Origin: Xenorhabdus griffiniae
GTDB lineage: Bacteria > Pseudomonadota > Gammaproteobacteria > Enterobacterales > Enterobacteriaceae
NCBI RefSeq assembly: GCF_015163655.1
Contig: NZ_JADEUF010000004.1
Location: 20,322 to 84,321 of the forward strand
DNA length: 64,000 nucleotides
Reading direction: 5' to 3'
A program made the position numbers and the translations under genes. Shown piece by piece: positions 1 through 6,855 of this stretch; positions within the stretch are counted from its first letter, which is position 1; each line of letters opens with the position of its first letter. The notes below the pieces were generated by a model that did not search any database, was not told the origin of the DNA, and worked only from the letters and a program-made list of their open reading frames with translations.

Positions 1-3000
1 GTTTGTAATAAAATCGGACCACTCCAGCCATCAGTAATCGTGTGGTGTTGGGTTATCAGCACCGTTACCAGTTGTTCATTCTGTTTAATTAGGGTAAAGC
101 GGATTAAACCAGGCTGACGTAAATTAAAAGGCAGAGTACGGTCATGTTGTTGAATTGTTTCAATTGCCTTGTTTCGTTCTTCTGCGGGTAAGTGGCTGAT
201 ATCTTTGCTCTCGAAGTTAGCCGGACTAATACTGGCACCCGTAGTTACAATCTGCAAAATTTCCCCTTCCCAATCAAATGCTGTTCTGAGGATGGGGAAG
301 CGCAGTGAAGCCAGAGACCAGGCTTGCTGATAGGCGGCAGGGTTGAGTGCGGTGTGATAATCCAGCAACAATTGCACACGATAGGCATCATCTTGTGGTT
401 GAGCCAGATGATGATAAATAAATCCCTGCTGCAAGCTGGTTGCGGGATACAGAGTTTCCATCTGATAGTTTTGTTGCAAGCGCTTTAAGCGTTCGATTGA
501 AACTGCTTTAAATTCATAATCACTGGGTGTTTTCACACTACCTAATTGGGCCTGTTTTTGGCCGGCGGCGATGACACTATTGAGTGCTTGCTCAAAGGCT
601 GTGATAAATATGTGTGTTTGGGTTGACGGTAAACGAGACAATACACTGAATTGCAGCTTTCCTGCCTGAACTGCGCCATTGATATCTAGCAGTAAATGGC
701 TTATGTTCTCGCTGGCAATCATTGAACCACACTCTTCATTGGTCAGCGCCCAATCCTGATGGTTCTCACCGCCCAATTGACCAAGGTAGTTAAAACTGAT
801 GGCTGGTAAATCCTCTGACAAGTATCCAACCTGACGTAGCGCCCCATAACCGATACCTTTGTTTGGCACGGCACGCAGCATCTCTTTCGTGTGAATAATC
901 GTCTCAGCGATATTGTCCTGCGTTACCAGACGAACAGGATAGGTGGTTGTAAACCAGCCCACAGTTTCGGAGATATCCACAGCACTGTCGATGGCTTCCC
1001 GCCCATGCCCCTCAAGAGTAATGAAGTTCACCGCACGGGAGAACGTTGTCTGCAATGCCAGAGTGAGAGCACTAAGCAGCAAGTCGTTAATTTCCGTGTG
1101 ATAACCTAGATTAGCCTCATGTAGCAGAGTATTTGTCAGTTCAGTTGATAAACTCAATTGATGCGTGTTGAGTTCTCCCATCAGCGGGTAAGTTTTTTCA
1201 CCTGCCATGACTCCCTGCCAGTAGGGCACTTCATCTTGATGCTGTATGGCATAGTGATAGACAGCAGCAACCCATTGCCGGTAACTGCTGGTTTTCGCTG
1301 GCAGCGCTGTTCCCTGTAGCAGCAGGCGTATATCTTCCACAATAATCCGCCAGGACACGACATCAATAATCAAGTGATGAAATGCGAAGAATAAGCGGGC
1401 GCTGCCATCGGTATATCCGGTCAGATGAGCGGCTTGCCACAAAGGGCCAGTGCGATAATTAAAGCCACTTTGCCATTGTGTCAGCTGTTGATGATTTAAT
1501 TCATTGAAATCACAATGCTGTAATGTGGGTAACCAGGGGGGTATTTCTGCGGAGTAGCACTGACGATAACCCTGTTCAGTTTTAACAAAATGGACGCGTA
1601 ACATATCATGTCGCTCAGTCAGTGCGATCAGCGCCTGTTCAATCGCCGCGTGACTGATATTGCCTGGCAGCTGGATCATAAATGCCTGATTCCAATGGTG
1701 CGGGCATGTCAGGTTCAGGTTGAAGAAATCTTGCTGGATAGGCAATAAACCAAATTCCCCATGTAATAATCCCTGTTCAGCCACTACAGATACATGGGAT
1801 GAAGTTTGTGTCAGCAATTGCGCCAACCGCGCTACCGTTGGTGCTTCAAAAATCGCTTTGGCTTGCAGGGAGAAACCGATTTGCCGCAGTTTGGAGACTA
1901 ACTGGATGCTGACAATCGAGTCGCCACCGATACGGAAGAAATTATCCTCAATACCGATCCGTTCTAATCCTAAAACGTCTTGCCAGAGCATACACAATTG
2001 GGTTTCCAACTCAGTGCGTGGCGCTATATAACGATCCCGATCTTCCCATACCGGTGCTGGCAAAGCATGGCGGTCGAGTTTGCCGTTGATAGTCAAGGGG
2101 ATGGCATCAATGCGGGTAAAACTGGCGGGTATCATATACTCCGGCAGGTGGGTTAAAAGATGCGCTATCAAAGTGTTATTGGTCAAGGCTTCGTCTGTGA
2201 CCAGATAAGCCGCCAGTGCTTTATGGCCTGCATGATTTCGGTCGATCACCACTGCCTGTTTCACTTGCGGATGAGAGGATAAAGTAGTTTCGATTTCACC
2301 CAGTTCAATGCGGTAACCACGAATTTTGACCTGAAAATCATGGCGTCCCAGATATTCCAGGTTACCGTCTGGCAGCCAGCGTACCCGATCACCGGTTTTG
2401 TACAAACGAGTATAACCACGGGCGTTATCTTCATCTGTGGCAAACGGATTTTCCACAAAATGCTCGGCAGTCAGATCTGGACGATTACGATATCCCCGCG
2501 CCAGCCCTGCACCGCCGATATACAACTCTCCAGGGGCGCCAATGGGAGACAGTTTTCCATGATGGTTAAGGACATACAGGCGGGTGTTGTTATGAGCCTT
2601 GCCAATCGGAATAATGCCACCAATCTCATTGGTTACCTCAAAGTGAGTGACATCATTTGTCGTTTCTGTGGGGCCATAGAGGTTAATTAAAGTGCTTGAA
2701 TGACTATTTATAAATCTAAACGCGTTGACATGGGACATCGTCAGCGTTTCCCCGCCACACAGAACGTAACGGATAGTGCGGGGTAATTGCTGTCCTAAGT
2801 CCCGTACTGTCTGGCAGAAAGCGCCTAACATGGACGGGACGAATTGCACCACCGTTACGCCAGTTTTCTCTATCAGCTGATATAAGTCCTCCGGCTGTTT
2901 ATGGGTATCCGGTGAGGGCAGTACGATAGTGCCACCAAAACAGTTAGCTGCAATTAACTCCCAGACTGAAGCGTCAAAGGTATAAGGGATTTGTTGCAGG

Positions 3001-4967
3001 ACCTTATCCGAGGCACTTAGTGGGTATTGGGATTGCATCCAACATAAATGATTGATGACGTTTCGGTGGGTCAACTCAACGCCTTTCGGCTGTCCGGTTG
3101 TCCCGGAGGTGTAGATAATGTAGGCCAAATCAGAACTTTTGTTCACTGGCACTAAATTTTCTACTGACTGGCCTTGGGTGACTGTTCGGTCATCTGCGGC
3201 TATCAGCGTCGGCTGAATTGGCAACGCGTAAGTATGCTGCTCTAGTGTTGTCAGATAGCGTTGTTGGGTGAGTACACATGGGCTTCCGGTATCTTCCAAA
3301 ATAAACTGGACTCGCTCCGGTGGATATTCAGGGGAGATCGGTACATAAGCGCCACCGGCTTTCAGTACCGCCAGAATACTGACTACCATCTCCAGACTGC
3401 GATCGAGGTAGAGAGCGATGGGGGTATCTGCTTGCATCGGTGTATTGCATTGCCGCTGAATGACAACGGCGAGCTGGTTTGCCTGTTCGTTGAGCTGACG
3501 GTAGGTCAGAGTTCTCTCTTCAAACACCAGCGCCACGTTATTCGGTGTTCTTGCTGCCTGTGCCTCAAACAGTTGCTGTAGGATCTTATCCTGCGGGTAA
3601 GATGCATCAGTTTGATTCCAACTGTGCAGCAGGGTATGACGCTCCTGTTCTAATAAAATAGGTAATTCATGGACGAATAAAGAAGGCGTGTTAAGCAAAG
3701 CAATCAATACATTCTGCAGTCGCACAAGTAGTTGTTTTACATCTTGATCACTAAAATATTCCTGTAAATAATCTATCGCTATTGTTAGCTCCTGATCATA
3801 TCCAAAGTCTTGCAAGCGAAAAACGATAGGGTCAGTGTTAAACCCGCCATCTACAATATAATGCTGCGCTTGGTTGATTTCAGATGCTGATGCTGAAAGC
3901 CTTTCATAGAAGATAAATATATTCGGTAAAGCAATGCCCTGGTTATTAGCCATGCGAATCAAGTGAGAGCGAGGAAATTGGCTGTGGTGGTAGCTCTCTT
4001 TTAGCGCTAGTTCGATTAGCTTAATCTGTTCGGTGACACGGATTGTGTGAGAAACATGGCAATGTACCGGATAAATATTGGTTTGCATCCCTACGACATA
4101 TTTCTCTGATTTTGTCCTTCTGCCATGAGTAATGGTATTAAATGTTAATTCCTGTTGCCCTGTCAGTTCTGACATCATCATAATGACTAAGCTCGAAAAG
4201 ACAGCAAGAAAGTTCGTTTTATTTTTTTCGCAAAAGGCAAGCAAATCAGCTTTAATTGAAAGCGGTAATGCCAACGTATCATTACGAGAACCCTTATTTT
4301 GATAACAAGGGGTTAATTGATGTATATCGTTTTTTGTTAAAAAATCGCCCCAGTATTTTTTGTCTTTTTCGTAACAAGAGGAAGTCAGATATTCTTCTGC
4401 TTTTTCTATCGTATCTAAATATTGTGGAATTTCTGTTAACCAGGTGGTTGAAGTTTTATTTTTCAGACATGCATATAACTTATGAGCATATTCATGGAAC
4501 CGAAATAAACCAACCCCATCCATCATAATATGATGGAACTTAGTGAAGAAGTAATATTTCTCGTTGGTAATACGAAGCAATGCGGCCTGATATAAGGACT
4601 CGTTTGGAAAGTTAATGGGGATATTTATCTGTTGCTGCATCCAAAGTTTTGCTTTTTTTTCAGGATCAGGTTGCATTGTAAAATCATGGAATATGACTAA
4701 TTCAGTCTCACTCTGATTCTGAACATATTGGGTTGCTTCATTATCTGAATTAATGGATATGCGTAACCTCAGCGTATCAATATGTTGATATAGCAATCGC
4801 CAGGCTTGTTGCAGGATGGCTATATCAACTTCACCTTCCATCAAGGTATACCAACCCAGGTTATGTAATGGGCTGTTTTCGTGAAAAGTTTGCTCATAAA
4901 ACACATCCTCTTGAGCAGGATGAAGGTGATATAAGTTCGAATTCAACGAACCTTCAAGTGTTCTCAT
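1..4967 (-). CDS. Non-ribosomal peptide synthetase, 5' part (C-A-PCP-E-C...), truncated by window edge
   Basis: The frame is open from ATG at 4967-4965 to base 1, about 1655 residues, and continues outside. Read in order: an N-terminal condensation domain (about 1-430, HHIMMDG near 150); an adenylation domain (about 480-990, YTSGTTGQPKG near 623, GELYIGG, YKTGD); a carrier domain (GGDS near 1016); an epimerase-like domain (about 1090-1490, HHLIIDVVSW near 1200); and the start of another condensation domain (YPATSLQQGF near 1500, HHTITDG near 1640). The epimerase implies that residue 1 of the peptide is D-configured. A condensation domain at the very N-terminus suggests a starter C domain (acylation) or docking to another NRPS. 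The A4-A5 residues read about D-A-W-Q-L-G-L-N-D, closest in my memory to glutamine-type codes; this is weak. It is separated from the siderophore genes by about 1 kb and two unrelated plus-strand genes, so it is probably an independent cluster. Product unknown. Confidence 0.93.
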   Translation of the reverse strand, partial: MRTLEGSLNSNLYHLHPAQEDVFYEQTFHENSPLHNLGWYTLMEGEVDIAILQQAWRLLYQHIDTLRLRISINSDNEATQYVQNQSETELVIFHDFTMQPDPEKKAKLWMQQQINIPINFPNESLYQAALLRITNEKYYFFTKFHHIMMDGVGLFRFHEYAHKLYACLKNKTSTTWLTEIPQYLDTIEKAEEYLTSSCYEKDKKYWGDFLTKNDIHQLTPCYQNKGSRNDTLALPLSIKADLLAFCEKNKTNFLAVFSSLVIMMMSELTGQQELTFNTITHGRRTKSEKYVVGMQTNIYPVHCHVSHTIRVTEQIKLIELALKESYHHSQFPRSHLIRMANNQGIALPNIFIFYERLSASASEINQAQHYIVDGGFNTDPIVFRLQDFGYDQELTIAIDYLQEYFSDQDVKQLLVRLQNVLIALLNTPSLFVHELPILLEQERHTLLHSWNQTDASYPQDKILQQLFEAQAARTPNNVALVFEERTLTYRQLNEQANQLAVVIQRQCNTPMQADTPIALYLDRSLEMVVSILAVLKAGGAYVPISPEYPPERVQFILEDTGSPCVLTQQRYLTTLEQHTYALPIQPTLIAADDRTVTQGQSVENLVPVNKSSDLAYIIYTSGTTGQPKGVELTHRNVINHLCWMQSQYPLSASDKVLQQIPYTFDASVWELIAANCFGGTIVLPSPDTHKQPEDLYQLIEKTGVTVVQFVPSMLGAFCQTVRDLGQQLPRTIRYVLCGGETLTMSHVNAFRFINSHSSTLINLYGPTETTNDVTHFEVTNEIGGIIPIGKAHNNTRLYVLNHHGKLSPIGAPGELYIGGAGLARGYRNRPDLTAEHFVENPFATDEDNARGYTRLYKTGDRVRWLPDGNLEYLGRHDFQVKIRGYRIELGEIETTLSSHPQVKQAVVIDRNHAGHKALAAYLVTDEALTNNTLIAHLLTHLPEYMIPASFTRIDAIPLTINGKLDRHALPAPVWEDRDRYIAPRTELETQLCMLWQDVLGLERIGIEDNFFRIGGDSIVSIQLVSKLRQIGFSLQAKAIFEAPTVARLAQLLTQTSSHVSVVAEQGLLHGEFGLLPIQQDFFNLNLTCPHHWNQAFMIQLPGNISHAAIEQALIALTERHDMLRVHFVKTEQGYRQCYSAEIPPWLPTLQHCDFNELNHQQLTQWQSGFNYRTGPLWQAAHLTGYTDGSARLFFAFHHLIIDVVSWRIIVEDIRLLLQGTALPAKTSSYRQWVAAVYHYAIQHQDEVPYWQGVMAGEKTYPLMGELNTHQLSLSTELTNTLLHEANLGYHTEINDLLLSALTLALQTTFSRAVNFITLEGHGREAIDSAVDISETVGWFTTTYPVRLVTQDNIAETIIHTKEMLRAVPNKGIGYGALRQVGYLSEDLPAISFNYLGQLGGENHQDWALTNEECGSMIASENISHLLLDINGAVQAGKLQFSVLSRLPSTQTHIFITAFEQALNSVIAAGQKQAQLGSVKTPSDYEFKAVSIERLKRLQQNYQMETLYPATSLQQGFIYHHLAQPQDDAYRVQLLLDYHTALNPAAYQQAWSLASLRFPILRTAFDWEGEILQIVTTGASISPANFESKDISHLPAEERNKAIETIQQHDRTLPFNLRQPGLIRFTLIKQNEQLVTVLITQHHTITDGWSGPILLQ

Positions 4968-5508
4968 AGTCAATTATACGAATGCATTCCGTTTACAAGT
5001 TATTTGTCATTCATGATACAAATGAGTAGATTTCAGTGTTTGCCTAACCTTAATTTATTTATGTTTTGGCATTAACATAATTTATTACGTTATATCTGAT
5101 GTTTTATGGTTTTTAACATCAGGTTATTATTTTATTTAATAAGTGTTGGCATGAGCTATCATGGTATCACTGCAACTAATCTCGCAATCTTTCAGCATTC
5201 TCCTTCATTTAAAATAGCTAATATTGTTTGTCCAAGGGTTTAAATTTTATTTTTTTGTCTATTTCAGTGTATATCTTCGACACTTATCCTGTTTCGCGCA
5301 GTTTGTTTTTATTTTCGAGAATAGTCATTATTTCCATCCATTATTCCATGATCATGATTTTATAGTCATAGTTCTTCAGGTTTCAATAGTGATAGTCATT
5401 TGTATTGAAGTCTATAATATTTTTATTTGTTATGGTTATATTTTTTAATTGCTTATGAATATAATGTTAGCTAAATAGGTTTTCATAATACTGAGAGTAT
5501 CAGATGTT

Positions 5509-5551
5509 GGAGTTCCTTACCCCGCGCGGAGCGCGGGGTAAGGAATACTCC
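5509..5551. repeat. GC-rich perfect palindrome
   Basis: The 15-base arm TTCCTTACCCCGCGC (5513-5527) is exactly complemented at 5531-5545 across a 3-base GGA loop, and the pairing extends imperfectly to GGAGT/ACTCC. It stands out in AT-rich DNA. It resembles the cores of the 105-bp elements in having a long stem and a 3-base loop, but its flanks are different. It has no T-run, so a simple rho-independent terminator is unlikely. Confidence 0.75.
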
Positions 5552-5618
5552 TATCATTTTGAAACGCTATTTAATTTAGTTTCTTTATGGTTACCTGTTG
5601 GTATTTAAATTGTTGTTA

Positions 5619-5723
5619 TATACGCATTAAACTTCAAGTCGCAATTTACAACACGATATGAAGCCTGATTTCTCCCTACGAAGTAGGGAGAAATCACACG
5701 CATCTTGAAGTTAGATTGGTATA
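5619..5723. repeat. 105-bp palindromic intergenic element, copy 1
   Basis: The right end is ATTGGTATA and the left end is a degenerate TATACGCAT. The element contains AACTTCAAG/CTTGAAGTT sub-terminal inverted sequences and a central 14-bp stem (TGATTTCTCCCTAC) with a GAA loop. It has the same length as the copies at 6382 and 63782 but a different core sequence that still pairs. It is a non-coding MITE/ERIC-like element. Confidence 0.8.
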
Positions 5724-6046
5724 GTGTTTTTATCGCAAAAAAATAATTCCCTGTTCTTTTCTATATTGAAATAAATAATTTCTTTAGGTCATTTTCAGGA
5801 TAAATTATTTGAGATGGTTTTTATAGGTAAAATAATATTGATGCCTGTGGATAGATTAACGAGGTAATCATTTTTATTTTATTGAGTCATTTCCTGCCAA
5901 ATTTATATTTTATTTTTTCTTTATCGTTCTTTTTTTATCAAGAAAAAACACCTCATTTCGTTAAGGTATTCTGTTTTAAGTTATGGTAGATTAAGCGGTT
6001 TTTTTTTGAATCTGGTCTGTCGTATAACGTTGGCTTGGTGAGCAAG

Positions 6047-6379
6047 ATGAATGTATGGGTTTATTTGTTTATCGCAATTTTGTCTGAAGTGATAGCGACA
6101 ACAATGTTAAAAATGGCCGATGGTTTCACTCGCTTAGTGCCGTCTGTTGTTGTGGTGATGGGATATTGCTTATCATTTTGGGCGTTATCACAAGTTGTCA
6201 AGGTGATGCCTTTGGGGATTGCTTATGCTGTATGGTCTTGCCTTGGTATAGTTTTAGTTTCTATCGCGGGCATATTTTTATACCAACAAAAATTGGATCT
6301 ACCGGCAATTATCGGTATTCTTCTTATTATTGTCGGTGTTTTAATAATCAATTTGTTTTCTAAAAGCACAGGGCATTGA
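6047..6379 (+). CDS. Small multidrug resistance (SMR/EmrE-type) efflux protein
   Basis: A 110-residue inner-membrane protein with four hydrophobic segments. The start is set at ATG 6047 because it gives the EmrE-like N-terminus and puts the conserved proton/drug-binding glutamate at position 14 (ILSEVIATT). In-frame TTG 6035 and GTG 6038 would add only four residues. Further family marks are MPLGIAYAVWSCLG in segment three and the glycine-spaced GILLIIVGVLIIN in segment four. Such proteins work as dual-topology dimers that exchange protons for quaternary or polyaromatic cations. It appears monocistronic, followed three bases later by a 105-bp palindromic element. No substrate can be assigned. 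Whether it helps export a local metabolite is open. Confidence 0.9.
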   Translation: MNVWVYLFIAILSEVIATTMLKMADGFTRLVPSVVVVMGYCLSFWALSQVVKVMPLGIAYAVWSCLGIVLVSIAGIFLYQQKLDLPAIIGILLIIVGVLIINLFSKSTGH

Positions 6380-6381
6380 GC

Positions 6382-6486
6382 TATACCAATCTAACTTCAA
6401 GTTGCCGCTGGCAAATCAATGTGATTGTTTATATCTCCCCGCTCCGCGGGGAGATATAAGACGCATCTTGAAAGGAAATTGGTATA
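6382..6486. repeat. 105-bp palindromic intergenic element, copy 2
   Basis: It has perfect TATACCAAT...ATTGGTATA ends and a central 13-bp perfect stem (TATATCTCCCCGC, loop TCC, 6430-6458). It starts three bases after the SMR stop codon and is approximately the reverse complement of the copy at 63782-63886. When transcribed it would form a strong hairpin and could act as an mRNA 3' boundary for the SMR gene. Confidence 0.88.
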
Positions 6487-6518
6487 TACCCTCATCAGAT
6501 AAGTAAACGGGAGAAAAT

Positions 6519-6797
6519 ATGCGGTTAAAGCGGGGAGTTATCCTTGTCGAGTTGTTGCTGGTAGGCGCTATATTAGCAGGTTGCAGCGGGCATCAAGCAA
6601 GCCGATACAAACATTATCAACCTTCTGATCTGGGTATTTATCTGAGTACAGATGCCAGTGAAAGTTGCTCTGATGCAGGGGGAATTCCGGCATTAACCAA
6701 GCAATTGGATGGTCATCAGGTCCCTGTTTGCCAGCTGGCGAACGGCCGTCGTTGTAATGAACAGGCTTTGTTGGATGGTGGGTGTACATCCTTTTAA
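6519..6797 (+). CDS. Small lipoprotein, DUF333 (putative hemolysin-like) family
   Basis: A 92-residue protein with a signal peptide ending in a lipobox (L-A-G-C, Cys22), so it should be lipidated and membrane-anchored. Residues 48-88 (ESCSDAGGIP ... VPVCQLANGRRCNEQALLDGGC) carry the cysteine-rich pattern I associate with DUF333 lipoproteins such as the Enterobacterales 'putative hemolysin'. The real function is not known. A good GGGAGA ribosome site precedes ATG 6519. It is monocistronic, converges on the siderophore operon, and ends just before a bidirectional hairpin. Confidence 0.8.
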   Translation: MRLKRGVILVELLLVGAILAGCSGHQASRYKHYQPSDLGIYLSTDASESCSDAGGIPALTKQLDGHQVPVCQLANGRRCNEQALLDGGCTSF

Positions 6798-6801
6798 CGT
6801 A

Positions 6802-6831
6802 GGGAAAACCAGAGTGATATCTGGTTTTCCC
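6802..6831. terminator. Bidirectional terminator between lipoprotein gene and siderophore operon
   Basis: The 12-bp perfect stem GGGAAAACCAGA (6802-6813) / TCTGGTTTTCCC (6820-6831) has a 6-base loop, with runs of A and T inside the arms. It sits 4 bases after the lipoprotein stop and 25 bases beyond the end of the last siderophore gene, so it can serve both. Confidence 0.8.
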
Positions 6832-6855
6832 TCGGCAGCCTATCCTAATAAACGT

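Larger units (their letters stand above)
4968..6046. other. AT-rich intergenic region
   Basis: About 1.08 kb between the divergent NRPS and SMR genes. It is much more AT-rich than the flanking genes. It holds a GC-rich perfect hairpin (5513-5545) and one copy of the 105-bp palindromic element (5619-5723). A 74-codon TTG-initiated frame at 5224-5448 is a run of Phe, Tyr, Ile and Val codons with no convincing ribosome site and is not called. The promoter of the NRPS gene should lie in the first few hundred bases, but I see no recognisable operator. Confidence 0.7.

Noticed and set aside
5224..5448. 74-codon open frame in the AT-rich gap
   Set aside because: TTG start, no ribosome site, composition of random AT-rich DNA (Phe, Tyr, Ile, Val), no domain.
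4968..6046. Possible operator linking the left NRPS with iron control
   Set aside because: No Fur-like 19-mer was found near the NRPS start, and its domain order does not fit siderophore genes of this operon.
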